Source of the DNA: Arthrobacter sp. YN
GTDB taxonomy: Bacteria; Actinomycetota; Actinomycetes; Actinomycetales; Micrococcaceae
Direction of reading: 5' to 3'
Length of the DNA stretch: 64,000 nucleotides
Assembly (NCBI RefSeq): GCF_002224285.1
Contig: NZ_CP022436.1
Span: forward strand, 3,410,001 to 3,474,000
The stretch's first letter is position 1. Each line of letters opens with the position of its first letter. A model generated the notes under the pieces. It was not told where the DNA came from. It did not search any database and saw only the letters and a program-made list of their open reading frames with translations. Below, piece after piece: positions 8,304 to 17,269 of the stretch. Position numbers and translations under genes: made by a program.

Positions 8304-8693
8304 TCAAGCCTGCCGGCGTGAAATCTGGTGATCCTCGGCGATTGCCTCGTGGTGGCGGATCACTTCGCTGATGATGAAGTTCAGGAATTTCTCGGCAAAC
8401 GCTGGATCCAGGTGCGCATCCTCGGCGAGCCGGCGGAGGCGGGCAATCTGCGCTGATTCCCGGCCCGGGTCTCCGGCTGGAAGCTTGTGCGTGGCTTTGA
8501 GGATGCCTACCTTCTGGGTGGCTTTGAAACGCTCAGCGAGCAGGAAGACAAGGGTGGCGTCGATGTTGTCGATGCTGGACCGGATGGACAGCAACTCATC
8601 CATGACGGCGCGGTCCACTTGGCCGGCCAGGGAACTCGCTGCCGGGTTGAAGGAATCGGCGTCATCGGGAAGGGCATTGTTCTGCTCGGTCAT
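8304..8693 (-). CDS. Chorismate mutase, AroQ class
   Basis: A 129-residue all-helical protein starting at ATG 8693. The AroQ signature is visible: LLSIRSSIDNIDATLVFLLA (residues 34-53) with the first-helix Arg, then ERFKATQKVGILKA, and a terminal helix FLNFIISEVIRHHEAIAE. Chorismate mutase converts chorismate to prephenate for Phe/Tyr synthesis. No signal peptide, so it is the cytoplasmic form. It is the first gene of a two-gene unit with the MetE-like protein. Confidence 0.88.
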   Translation of the reverse strand: MTEQNNALPDDADSFNPAASSLAGQVDRAVMDELLSIRSSIDNIDATLVFLLAERFKATQKVGILKATHKLPAGDPGRESAQIARLRRLAEDAHLDPAFAEKFLNFIISEVIRHHEAIAEDHQISRRQA

Positions 8694-8755
8694 GCACCCC
8701 AGTCTATGGTGCTGGCCGGTAGCGCCGCGGGTGTTACCTTTCCGGCCCGGACACC

Positions 8756-8794
8756 AGGAAAGGCACGCCCCTGGCCACGGAACGTGCCTTTCCT
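8756..8794 (-). terminator. Putative terminator of the peptide-transporter operon
   Basis: A perfect 12-bp stem (8756-8767 with 8783-8794) and a 15-nt loop, 26 nt beyond the stop of the last dpp gene. On the minus strand the right arm ends in UUUCCU, only weakly U-rich. Confidence 0.5.
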
Positions 8795-8819
8795 TCCTTC
8801 CGGAATTCAGTTGCCTGGC

Positions 8820-10526
8820 CTAGCCGCCCAACAGCGCGCGGTGGGCCTCCCGCCGTCGTGCCTGTTCGTCAGGGTCCGGCACCGGCAGGGACGCGATGAG
8901 CCTCTTGGTGTAATCGTGCCGGGGTGATCCCATCACGTGGTTGCCGATCCCCTGCTCCACCAGTTGCCCCTTGTAGAGCACGCCCACCCAGTGGGACAAC
9001 ATGTCCACCACGGCGAGGTCGTGGCTGATGAAGAGCGCTGCAAAGCCGAACTGCTCCTGGATGTCCTTGAACAGGTCCAGGACTTTCGCCTGCACCGAAA
9101 CGTCCAGGGCGGACGTCGGTTCGTCGGCGATCAGGAGACGCGGGTTCAGCGCCAGCGACCTCGCCAGGGAAGCGCGCTGCCGCTGTCCGCCGGACAGCTC
9201 ATGCGGATAGCGTTGCGCGTACGACGCCGGCAGCTGGACTGACTCGAGCAGCTCGCCTACCTTTTTCCTCGCCTCAGCCGCGCTCGGCTTGGTGTGGATC
9301 ATCAGGGGCTCGGCGACGCACTCACCAATGGTCAGATGCGGGTTGAACGACGCCGCCGGGTCCTGGAAGACGAAACCGATCTCCTTTCGGAGCGGGCGGA
9401 AGGAGCGTTCCTTGAAGTCCAGCATCTCGTAGCCAAGGACCTTCAAGCTGCCACCCGTCACGCGGTTCAGGCCCGCAATGGCACGGCCGATGGTGGACTT
9501 GCCGGAACCCGACTCGCCCACCAGGCCGAAGACCTCGTTCTCCGAGACCGTAAAGCTGACGTTGTCCACCGCCTTGAAGCCGTGGCGCCCGAACCTGCCG
9601 GGATATTCGATGGTGAGGTTCTTCGCTTCCACCAAAACCCTGCCGTCCTGATGAAGCCGGGCCCGGGCACCTTCGGAGGCTGAATGGCGTCCCAGATGCG
9701 GAACGGCGGCCAGCAGCTTCTTGGTGTACTCCTCCCGTGGTTCCGCGAAGAGCACCCGGGAAGGGGCCTCCTCCACTACGTCTCCCTGGTACATGACCAC
9801 CACCCGGTCCGCCAAGTCGGCCACCACGCCCATGTTGTGGGTGATAAGGACAATCGAGGTGCCGTAGTTGTCCCGCAGATCCCGGAGGAGTTGCAGGATT
9901 TCCGCCTGGACGGTGACGTCCAGGGCAGTGGTCGGCTCGTCGGCCACAATCAGGCCCGGGTTCAGGGCAAGTGCGGCCGCGATGACCACACGTTGTTTCT
10001 GGCCGCCGGAGAACTGATGCGGGTAATAGTTGACCCGCGTTTCGGGGTCCGGGATGCCCACCTTGCGCAATGCCTCGGTGGCCCGCTGCTTGGCCTCTTT
10101 GGCCGAGACGTGTTTGCCGTCCGTTGCGTGTGCCCGGATGCCTTCGGCGATCTGCCAGCCGACAGTGAAGACCGGATTCAACGCGGTGGACGGCTCCTGG
10201 AACACCATGGCAACATCGCGGCCACGGATCTTGCGCAGCGTGGATTTGCTGACGCTGATCACATTGTTGCCGTTGATCAACACAGCCCCGGAACTGATGG
10301 CCGTTTCAGGAAGCAGGCCCAGGATGGTCTTGGCGGTTACGGTCTTTCCGGATCCCGACTCCCCCACGATCGCAACGACCTCGCCGGCTTTCACGTCAAG
10401 GCTGACATCCTTGACGGCGTGGACGTCCCCGCCGTCGGTGGCGAAGGTGACTTGGAGCCGGTCGATGGTGAGGACGGGCCGGCCGCTGCCGGCCTGGTCC
10501 GGAACATGTCCAAGGTTGGTTGTCAT
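8820..10526 (-). CDS. Peptide ABC transporter ATP-binding protein with two fused nucleotide-binding domains (DppD-DppF type)
   Basis: 568 residues with two complete ABC ATPase domains. NBD1 (about 18-270) has Walker A GESGSGKTVT, signature SGGQKQR and Walker B IVADEPT. NBD2 (about 300-545) has Walker A GESGSGKST, signature LSGGQRQRAS and Walker B LIADEPTSALD. Each half ends with the oligopeptide/dipeptide C-terminal extension, so this single chain replaces separate DppD and DppF subunits. The ATG at 10526 overlaps the stop of the upstream permease (ATGA). It powers import of the peptide or related solute bound by the lipoprotein encoded at 12768-14396. Confidence 0.93.
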   Translation of the reverse strand: MTTNLGHVPDQAGSGRPVLTIDRLQVTFATDGGDVHAVKDVSLDVKAGEVVAIVGESGSGKTVTAKTILGLLPETAISSGAVLINGNNVISVSKSTLRKIRGRDVAMVFQEPSTALNPVFTVGWQIAEGIRAHATDGKHVSAKEAKQRATEALRKVGIPDPETRVNYYPHQFSGGQKQRVVIAAALALNPGLIVADEPTTALDVTVQAEILQLLRDLRDNYGTSIVLITHNMGVVADLADRVVVMYQGDVVEEAPSRVLFAEPREEYTKKLLAAVPHLGRHSASEGARARLHQDGRVLVEAKNLTIEYPGRFGRHGFKAVDNVSFTVSENEVFGLVGESGSGKSTIGRAIAGLNRVTGGSLKVLGYEMLDFKERSFRPLRKEIGFVFQDPAASFNPHLTIGECVAEPLMIHTKPSAAEARKKVGELLESVQLPASYAQRYPHELSGGQRQRASLARSLALNPRLLIADEPTSALDVSVQAKVLDLFKDIQEQFGFAALFISHDLAVVDMLSHWVGVLYKGQLVEQGIGNHVMGSPRHDYTKRLIASLPVPDPDEQARRREAHRALLGG

Positions 10527-11545
10527 GGCTTACCTGTTTCTGCCGGCGTAGACGCTGCTGTTGGTGCTGCGGGGGTTGCCGGGGTTGGTGCTGCCGGCGT
10601 CCCGCCCGCCCGCTTGCGTCCACGGATCCGGGGGTCGTTGAGGTCGTTGATGCTCTCGCCGACCAAGGTCAGGCCCAAGACGGTGAGCACAATGGCAATA
10701 CCGGGGAAGACACCGGTCCACCAAATCCCGGACGAGGTATCAGCCAGCGCCTTGTTCAGGTCAAAACCCCATTCAGCAGCAGAGGTAGGTTCAATGCCGA
10801 AGCCCAGGAAGCCCAGCCCCGCGAGGGTGAGGATCGCCTCGGATGCGTTGAGGGTGAACATGAGCGGCAGGGTCCGCGTGGCGTTCTTGAAGATGTGACG
10901 CCCGATAATGCGCATGCTGGAAGCCCCCAGCACCTTGGCCGACTCGACGAACGGTTCAGCTTTCAGCCGGATGGTCTCTGCCCGGATCACCCTGAAGTAC
11001 TGCGGCACGAAGACAACGGTGATGGAGAAAGCGCAGGAGAAGATGCCACCCCAGAAGCTGGACTGACCCCGGCTGATGACGATCGAGATGACAATGGCCA
11101 GGAGCAAGGTGGGGAAAGCGTAGATGGCATCTGCCACCACCACCAGGATCCGGTCCAGCCAGCCGCCGAAGTAGCCGCTGAGCAAGCCCAGGGCAACGCC
11201 AAGGAAAATCGACATGGCGACTGACACAACAATGACTGTGACAGCGGTCTGGGATCCCCAGACAACACGGGACAGGACGTCATAGCCGCTGACGGTGGTT
11301 CCGAGCAGGTGCTTGGCGCCCGGCGCTTCCTGGGTGGGGAAGGAACCGGAAGCATCGCTGAGTTGTGAGTAGCCGTAGGGTGCAAGCAGTGGCGCGAAGA
11401 TACTGGTGAGGATCAATAGTCCGGTCAGGACGAGGCCCACTATCAACATGCCACGTTGGAGGCCGACACTCTTCTTGAAATGGGAAACGACGGGCAGCCG
11501 GGAGAAGAACGGCTGCTTGGGTGCGGTCAGTGCAGGAGTGCTCAT
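10523..11545 (-). CDS. Peptide ABC transporter permease (DppC/OppC type)
   Basis: A 340-residue inner-membrane permease. Of the possible starts, ATG 11545 (MSTPALTAPK) is chosen because it follows the previous stop by 2 nt; the upstream extension to 11704 would overlap the dppB coding region and reads as nonsense. About six membrane helices, with an N-terminal OppC segment (RGMLIVGLVLTGLLILTSIF) and the permease EAA loop ESAKVLGASSMRIIGRHIF near residues 222-240. The C-terminal 30 residues are Ala/Pro/Thr-rich, a strain-type embellishment. It forms a heterodimer with the permease encoded just upstream. Confidence 0.92.
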   Translation of the reverse strand: MSTPALTAPKQPFFSRLPVVSHFKKSVGLQRGMLIVGLVLTGLLILTSIFAPLLAPYGYSQLSDASGSFPTQEAPGAKHLLGTTVSGYDVLSRVVWGSQTAVTVIVVSVAMSIFLGVALGLLSGYFGGWLDRILVVVADAIYAFPTLLLAIVISIVISRGQSSFWGGIFSCAFSITVVFVPQYFRVIRAETIRLKAEPFVESAKVLGASSMRIIGRHIFKNATRTLPLMFTLNASEAILTLAGLGFLGFGIEPTSAAEWGFDLNKALADTSSGIWWTGVFPGIAIVLTVLGLTLVGESINDLNDPRIRGRKRAGGTPAAPTPATPAAPTAASTPAETGKP

Positions 11546-11547
11546 GG

Positions 11548-12639
11548 TCAGTACCTCACTCGGGGGTCGATGAGCGCGGCAATGATGTCCACGATGAAGT
11601 TGGTGACGGCCACAATGATGGCCAGCAGCACGACGATTCCCTGGACGGCCACGAAGTCGCGGGCATTCAGGTACTGCACCAACTGGTACCCCAGTCCCTT
11701 CCATTCAAAGGTGGTTTCCGTCAGGATGGCGCCGCCCAGCATCAGGGCAATCTGCAGGCCCATCACGGTAATGATGGGGATCAACGCCGGCTTGTAAGCG
11801 TGCTTGGTCACCAACCGGAACTCACTGACACCCCTGGAACGCCCGGCCTCGACGTAGTCCTTACCCAGTGTGCCAATGACGTTGGTGCGTACCAGGCGCA
11901 GGAAGACGCCGGCCGTGAGCAGGCCGAGGGCAAGGGCAGGGAGGACCGCATGGGAAGCGATGTCAACCAGGGCCGTGAAGTTGCCGCTGCGGAGCGCGTC
12001 CAGCCAATAGATGCCTGATGGTGCGGCCAGACCGCTCATGGTCAGTTCCGTGCGGGTGGAGGCACGGCCTGCCACCGGGAACCATCCCAGCCACACGGAG
12101 AACGTCAGCTTGAGGAGCAGGCCGGAGAAAAAGACAGGCGTGGCATAGCAAAGGATCGCAAAGAACCTCAGCAGCGCATCCGGAGTCTTATCCCGGTGCT
12201 GGGCCGCGATGAGACCGAACGGGATACCCACCAGGAGAGCGACGATCAGTGCATTGATGGAAAGTTCAAGGGTGGCTGCCCCGAAGGTGGTCAGCACCTC
12301 CACCACTGGACGCCGGTCTGTAATGGTGGTGCCGAAATTGCCCGTGAGGAGCTGGCCGATGTATTCGAAGTACTGGATCAGAATGGGGCGGTCGTAGCCG
12401 GCGTCTTGGATGCGCTGCGCCAGGACATCCGGAGGAAGCCGGCCACCTTGTGATGCCGTGATGGGATCTCCAATGACCCTCATCAGGAAGAACACCAGTG
12501 TCACCAGGATGAAGACGGTGGGGATGATCAGGAAGAACCTGATCACGATGTACCTGCCCAGCCCTCCCCCGGCTTTGGATTTGCTCTTCGGAGCAACGAT
12601 CCCGGGCTCGGCCTCGGGTACCTCAATAAGTGTTGTCAT
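11548..12639 (-). CDS. Peptide ABC transporter permease (DppB/OppB type)
   Basis: 363 residues with an N-terminal helix (about 33-52, YIVIRFFLIIPTVFILVTLV) and five further helices. It has the OppB landmarks FLMRVIGDP and the EAA loop RGVSEFRLVTKHAYKPALIP. ATG 12639 is preferred, with an AGG element 7 nt upstream; the longer start at 12684 has no ribosome site. The C-terminus IIAALIDPRVRY is typical of the family. It lies 129 nt after dppA, separated by a hairpin. Confidence 0.92.
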   Translation of the reverse strand: MTTLIEVPEAEPGIVAPKSKSKAGGGLGRYIVIRFFLIIPTVFILVTLVFFLMRVIGDPITASQGGRLPPDVLAQRIQDAGYDRPILIQYFEYIGQLLTGNFGTTITDRRPVVEVLTTFGAATLELSINALIVALLVGIPFGLIAAQHRDKTPDALLRFFAILCYATPVFFSGLLLKLTFSVWLGWFPVAGRASTRTELTMSGLAAPSGIYWLDALRSGNFTALVDIASHAVLPALALGLLTAGVFLRLVRTNVIGTLGKDYVEAGRSRGVSEFRLVTKHAYKPALIPIITVMGLQIALMLGGAILTETTFEWKGLGYQLVQYLNARDFVAVQGIVVLLAIIVAVTNFIVDIIAALIDPRVRY

Positions 12640-12716
12640 TATTACCTGTATTTCCTGCCCGTGGATTGCGCGGGATCGGCTCATGCGTGCCGGCCAAGGT
12701 GGTGGTCAGCAAAGGA

Positions 12717-12743
12717 GGCGGGACACCGGATCAGTGTCCCGCC
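12717..12743 (-). terminator. Intercistronic hairpin between dppA and dppB
   Basis: A perfect 10-bp GC-rich stem with a 7-nt loop (12717-12726 with 12734-12743), followed on the minus strand by UCCUUUG. The position between the binding-protein gene and the membrane-component genes fits a partial terminator or 3'-end stabiliser giving excess binding protein. Not proven. Confidence 0.45.
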
Positions 12744-12767
12744 TGCCTTCTGGTCACAGTGGTGCGG

Positions 12768-14396
12768 TTACTTGGAAATGACTCCCAGACGGAACTTGAA
12801 GGACGGATCCAGCGTCTTGTCGACGCCGTTCACGCCACTTCCGACCACGGCCACCTGTGCACCCTGAAGCAGGGGCAGCGTGGAAATGTCCTTGGCGAGC
12901 GCATTCTGGACATCCTTGATGGCCGACTCGCGGCTGGTCTTGTCCGCATCAGTGAGCTGCTTGCTGATCAGTTCGTTCACCGTGGCGTTGTTGTAGTGGT
13001 TCTTCAGGAAGCCACCCTCCGGGAAGAACGGCGTCAGGTAGTTATCGGCATCGCTGAAGTCCGGGAACCAGCCGAACTGGAACAACGGGTACTCATCGGC
13101 ACGGCTGGCCTTGCTGTAGGTGACCCACTCGGTGGACTGCAGGTTCACTGTGAAGAGGCCGGACTTTTCCAACTGCTCCTTGACCATGGCGTACTCGTCG
13201 CCCGAGGATCCGCCGTAGTGGTCCGGGTTGTACTGGAGGTTCAGGGCCACGGGTTCGGTGATCCCGGCGTCGGCCAGGACTTTCTTGGCCTTGTCCAGGC
13301 TCGGCTTGCCGGCATCACCATAAGCGTCCTTGAACGACTCGTTGGCACCGAGGAATCCACTCGGAACGTTGGAGTACAACGGCAGGTAGGTGCCCTTGTA
13401 AACCTGGTCGGCGATTGCCTGGCGGTCAACAAGGTTGGCCACGGCCTGGCGTACCGCCAGAGCCTTGGCCGGGTCCGCGCCCGCAGCTTTGGTTCCGTAT
13501 GGCATGGTGTCGAAGTTGAACGTGATGTAGCGGATTTCGCCACCCGGCCCCGTGAGCACCTTGACCTTGGAATCCTTGCGGAGATCGTCGATGTCCGTCG
13601 CGCTCAGGCTGCGGAAGGCAACGTCAATGGCTCCCTGCTGGATTTCCAGCTTCAGGTTGGTGGGACTGGCGTAGTACTTGATGGTGGCTGCATCGTTTGC
13701 CGGCTTACCCAGAACGCCTTGGTAGTCCGCGAACGCCTTGAAGCTGACGAGCTCGTTCTTCTTGTAGCTGTCAATGGTGTACTGGCCGTGGAACGCGTTG
13801 GCCTTGATGATCTCGTCGTCGGAAAGCACTTTGTCCGCCGGGAAGACTTCGTCGTCGACGATCGGCGCGGCAGGGCTGCTGAGGATCTGGCTGAACGTTT
13901 GGTCGTTGGCGTTCTTGAGCTTGAACACCACGGTGGTGGCGTCGGGCGCAGTGACACTCTCGATATTGGTCAGCAACGACGCCGGACCGGCGGGGTCATT
14001 GATCGCCACCTGGCGGTCAAACGAGAACTTGACGTCCTTGGAATCCAAGGTGTGGCCATTGGCCCACTTCAATCCGGACTTGAGCTTGACCGTGTACTCG
14101 GACGGCGTCGTGAACGACGACGATTCCGCGAGGTCGGGCACGGGGTCCGCGCCACCGGGCTTGGAGTTCAAGAGGAAGGAATAGATCTGGTTCATCACCA
14201 TGAACGAACCATTGTCATATGATCCAGCGGGGTCCAGTGATGTGACCTTGTCTGTGGTGCCGTAGGCTATGGGGCCTGCAGCGGCCGGCGCAGACGATGA
14301 GCCGCCGCCGGAGGGTCCCGTGCATGCCGTCAGGGCGAGCGCGGAAATGCCCGCCAGCGCGATAGCGCCGTGCAGGGCCTTCTTGTTCAGTGCCAT
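12768..14396 (-). CDS. Peptide ABC transporter substrate-binding lipoprotein (DppA/OppA family 5)
   Basis: A 542-residue secreted lipoprotein. ATG 14396 is chosen because AGAAGG lies 8 nt upstream and the residues that follow form a signal peptide (MALNKKALHGAIALAGISAL) with lipobox LTAC, lipidated at C25. The mature part shows family-5 solute-binding features: SLDPAGSYDNGSFMVMNQIY, a TPSEYTVKLKSGLKWANG segment, and TEWVTYSKASRADEYPLFQF in the second lobe. First gene of the dpp-type operon (dppA-B-C-DF). The substrate, dipeptide, oligopeptide or another solute, cannot be told from sequence. Confidence 0.93.
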   Translation of the reverse strand: MALNKKALHGAIALAGISALALTACTGPSGGGSSSAPAAAGPIAYGTTDKVTSLDPAGSYDNGSFMVMNQIYSFLLNSKPGGADPVPDLAESSSFTTPSEYTVKLKSGLKWANGHTLDSKDVKFSFDRQVAINDPAGPASLLTNIESVTAPDATTVVFKLKNANDQTFSQILSSPAAPIVDDEVFPADKVLSDDEIIKANAFHGQYTIDSYKKNELVSFKAFADYQGVLGKPANDAATIKYYASPTNLKLEIQQGAIDVAFRSLSATDIDDLRKDSKVKVLTGPGGEIRYITFNFDTMPYGTKAAGADPAKALAVRQAVANLVDRQAIADQVYKGTYLPLYSNVPSGFLGANESFKDAYGDAGKPSLDKAKKVLADAGITEPVALNLQYNPDHYGGSSGDEYAMVKEQLEKSGLFTVNLQSTEWVTYSKASRADEYPLFQFGWFPDFSDADNYLTPFFPEGGFLKNHYNNATVNELISKQLTDADKTSRESAIKDVQNALAKDISTLPLLQGAQVAVVGSGVNGVDKTLDPSFKFRLGVISK

Positions 14397-14643
14397 CTGA
14401 TGAACCTTCTGTTCGATGGATTCGGCGCGCCGCCGTGGGATATTTGTGACGGCGCACACTCTTAGTGCCTCGATTCAACCAGACTTCGCAGGCCGCGAAC
14501 CCTCATTTTAGTGATTTGAGACACAAAATTTACTTTCCAGTAGCTTTCTTCGAGTGCCTCCCGGCCATTGCTCCGGGTGATGCGCCGGAATATCGTAGGT
14601 TCCGAGTCCCCACTCACTGAAAGACCGCCCAAAGGACAAGCAC

Positions 14644-15471
14644 ATGAGCAAGGCAGCACTTTGTGTAGGGATCAACAAGTTCAAGTTTCTACCCCAAGCC
14701 AGCTGGCTCAATGGCTGCGTCAACGACGCCGAAGACCTCGCAGCGATGCTTGAAAAACACTATGGCTTCGAAGGTTCCAACATCACTGTGCTGCGGGACG
14801 CCAAAGCGGTGAAAAAAACAGTTATGGCTGCTCTCAACGCCTTGGTGGATGCTGCCGTGGCGGGTACCACCACCCACATCGTGTTCACCTTTTCCAGCCA
14901 TGGAACCCAAGTGCCGGACACCAGCGGCGATGAAAGCGACCGCTTGGACGAGGCCTTTGCGTGCTACGACATCAACAACTCCGGTGACCGCTGGGATGCC
15001 ACCACGGTGATCACCGACGACGAACTGGCAGTCTTGTTTGCCCGGCTGCCGAAGGGAGTCCTGATGGATGTTGTGCTGGACACCTGCCACAGCGGAACGG
15101 GCCTGAAGTCATTGGACCTCCTTCCCGGACGCCGTCCCCGGTTCCTGCCGGCGCCTACGCCCCGGGCAGTCATCGCCAATGAATCCAAGGACACCCGCAG
15201 CCTGCGGGACATGGTCAAGACTGCCAGGCTTTCCGCGCCGGTTCTGTTGGCAGCCTGCCGCTCAGACCAGACTGCTGCCGATGCCTTCATAGATGGCCGG
15301 TACAACGGCGCCTTTACCTACAACTTCGTGAAGGCCCTCATGGGTGACGGTAGCGCGGCGCGGGCCGAGATCCTCAAGCAGGTCAGCAAGGGCCTCAAGT
15401 CCGGCGGCTTCGATCAGATCGCCCAACTGGAAGGCTCGACGGCGGCACGCAAGGCCGCGTGGGGCGCCTGA
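14644..15471 (+). CDS. Caspase-family cysteine peptidase (bacterial metacaspase/orthocaspase, C14)
   Basis: A 275-residue protein starting at ATG 14644 with AAAGGA 7 nt upstream. The p20-like fold is clear: strand LCVGINKF (6-13), LNGCVNDAEDLAAML (22-36), catalytic His H86 in FTFSSHGTQVPD, and catalytic Cys C148 in VVLDTCHSG. An acidic stretch with Asp/Asn (residues about 95-126) may bind calcium. A p10-like part follows with APVLLAACRSDQTAADAF and FTYNFVKALM. No signal peptide, membrane helix or partner domain is attached. Metacaspases usually cleave after Arg/Lys; the target here is unknown. It diverges from the peptide transporter and converges on an HEXXH metallopeptidase gene. Confidence 0.9.
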   Translation: MSKAALCVGINKFKFLPQASWLNGCVNDAEDLAAMLEKHYGFEGSNITVLRDAKAVKKTVMAALNALVDAAVAGTTTHIVFTFSSHGTQVPDTSGDESDRLDEAFACYDINNSGDRWDATTVITDDELAVLFARLPKGVLMDVVLDTCHSGTGLKSLDLLPGRRPRFLPAPTPRAVIANESKDTRSLRDMVKTARLSAPVLLAACRSDQTAADAFIDGRYNGAFTYNFVKALMGDGSAARAEILKQVSKGLKSGGFDQIAQLEGSTAARKAAWGA

Positions 15472-15512
15472 ACCGGGCGTCTGAATTGGGCGCCTGAACT
15501 GGGCGCCTGAGG
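15463..15512 (+). repeat. 13-bp tandem repeat spanning the caspase stop codon
   Basis: Nearly four units of a 13-bp sequence (consensus GCGCCTGAACTGG) begin at 15463. Each contains TGA, at 15469, 15482, 15495 and 15508; because 13 is not a multiple of 3 these stops fall in all three frames. The first TGA ends the caspase gene. Confidence 0.8.
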
Positions 15513-15534
15513 AAGTCCGCTGGATGCCGGAAGC

Positions 15535-17166
15535 TTAGTCCCCGGTGCCGTGAAACTTATCCCGGACTCCCGAGGAGGCGGCCTCCTCGGCATCGTGGTG
15601 CTGGTCCGAACCGAACATCTGTCCTTGACGTTCCCTGTCCATCACGGGCTTGAGGGCCGCATACACCAACCGGCCACCGGCGTCGAAGCGCAACAGCCCT
15701 CCCCCACGGATGTCCACGAAGTCCCTCCGGGTTTTCAAGCCAAGGCGCACATACGCTTCCCGCCGGCTCATCCGGACCGTCTGGATGAAAGAGGCCCCTA
15801 TCTCGGAAATGATGAATCCATCCGGGGACACACGCTCAGAGGTACGTACACGCGTGGAACTCAGGGGTGTTCGCCGCTCAAGCCGAGCCGCCTCCAGGAG
15901 CCGGGGATTTTCCCAGACAAAGCGCTGCACCTCCTGGGGATCGGAGCCGAGGGCCGAAAGCCTGATGGGGTAGCGGAGCCCCTGGTAGTTATCCACGCCG
16001 CTGATGTTGTTCAAGGAGACCCGACGTATCCCGATGGCGGAGAACTCGGTTTGGATCGCCTCGCGGTATCCGTGATTGTCTTCGGGAACCATGTCGAGGT
16101 CGGCCGCGATGATGCCGCGGAGAAGATCCCGCCACGAGACGTCCACAGGTGGCATGTAGGAGAGTCCGCGGATCACCATCCGCAGGACCCGGGTGGCCAC
16201 AATCGAGCCCGATTCGGCCTTCTGTTGCAGACCTTGGCCGCCGCCGAACCGCGCGTTCCGCTCCGACCACAGCCGCTGGACGGCCCGGAGCACCGCCCCT
16301 ACCACCACGGCACCCCTCGCGTGCGGCTCCGGCAGTGACTGCCAGCCGTCCGGCACGGAGCCAACGAAGGGCTCGCGCAGTGGCCCGCGGGCAAAGAGAT
16401 CACGCGCAAAATCAAAAAGGGAGCGCATCAGCATGGCATCATCAACTACTTGCCCGGCCTCAAACCCACCGCCGGCCGCTTCAAGCTGACGCGACACCAC
16501 GTCGCGGGAAGAAAAGACGGAAAGGATGGCCACGATGTCGGCCAAGGCCTCGTGCATGGCCAGCTGCTCCATGGTGGCCATGTGGTCGGCCCACGCCGGC
16601 CGGAACCCGTCCAGGATGGCATGGGTCACTTCATGGGCGACGATGTCCCGGTAGAGGGCTGTGGGGACTTTATATCCCATCCGGTCCACCGAACCGAAGC
16701 GGATGATGTTGGTTCCCCGTTCGTAGCCGGTGTCAGTGGCGGTGATCAGGTCCCGCGCCTTGAGAACCACACGCCCTTCCGGATTCCAGGGCATGCGCCT
16801 GCCGAGCGTCGTTTCAAAGATGTCCAAGGTACTCATGGCCACGCCGTAAACGTGCTGCGCCAGGAAACGTGTGTCATCCAGGAGTTCACGCAAACCCGCC
16901 GCAGGAGGTTCCGAGATCAGCTGCCAGGGATCACCCTGCTGCGTCAGCGTCACCGGGGAAACAGTGGTTCCACGCCACTTCCTGATGTGGATGGCGTAGC
17001 GGTGGCCAGTGGGACCACGCCTGAGTCGTTCAACCGGGATCCGGACCTGCGCTGTCAGCGGAGGTGCTCCCGGGGCGCCGATAGGCCCCTCGGCCAGGAC
17101 GGTCACCGAGACCATCTGCCCGGCTTTGATGTCTCCCGGGCTCTTTTTTGGAAATGCCACAGTCAT
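15535..17166 (-). CDS. HEXXH zinc metallopeptidase (gluzincin-like), otherwise uncharacterised
   Basis: A 543-residue protein. The motif HEVTH lies at residues 178-182, and a second conserved segment HEALADIVA supplies a likely third zinc ligand E206, the gluzincin arrangement seen in thermolysin-like peptidases. Before it is a beta-rich region (residues 15-88) without a known name; after it (about 220-520) are long helical stretches and a C-terminal domain with RREAYVRLGLKTRRDFVDIRG. There is no signal peptide, so it probably acts in the cytoplasm. ATG 17166 is chosen; a TTG eight codons upstream (17190) is possible and neither has a clear ribosome site. It converges on the caspase gene, 63 nt apart. 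Confidence 0.75.
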   Translation of the reverse strand: MTVAFPKKSPGDIKAGQMVSVTVLAEGPIGAPGAPPLTAQVRIPVERLRRGPTGHRYAIHIRKWRGTTVSPVTLTQQGDPWQLISEPPAAGLRELLDDTRFLAQHVYGVAMSTLDIFETTLGRRMPWNPEGRVVLKARDLITATDTGYERGTNIIRFGSVDRMGYKVPTALYRDIVAHEVTHAILDGFRPAWADHMATMEQLAMHEALADIVAILSVFSSRDVVSRQLEAAGGGFEAGQVVDDAMLMRSLFDFARDLFARGPLREPFVGSVPDGWQSLPEPHARGAVVVGAVLRAVQRLWSERNARFGGGQGLQQKAESGSIVATRVLRMVIRGLSYMPPVDVSWRDLLRGIIAADLDMVPEDNHGYREAIQTEFSAIGIRRVSLNNISGVDNYQGLRYPIRLSALGSDPQEVQRFVWENPRLLEAARLERRTPLSSTRVRTSERVSPDGFIISEIGASFIQTVRMSRREAYVRLGLKTRRDFVDIRGGGLLRFDAGGRLVYAALKPVMDRERQGQMFGSDQHHDAEEAASSGVRDKFHGTGD

Positions 17167-17269
17167 CGCCGTCCCGAATGCGGACCCCAAACACCGCAGC
17201 GGAAGCGCTGCTTAGCCCAGTATGGAGGCGCCCCATTCCGGAGGCAATGGGTCTTGCGGGCGAGAGCTC

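Noticed and set aside
12630..14222. Long plus-strand ORF (530 codons) opposite dppA
   Set aside because: It is the antisense shadow of a well-supported binding-protein gene; such open frames are expected from GC-rich third positions, and it shows no family motif.
14644..17166. Caspase and metallopeptidase as a toxin-antitoxin or phage-defence operon
   Set aside because: The genes are convergent, not co-transcribed, and no effector-associated, nucleotide-sensing or transposon genes surround them.
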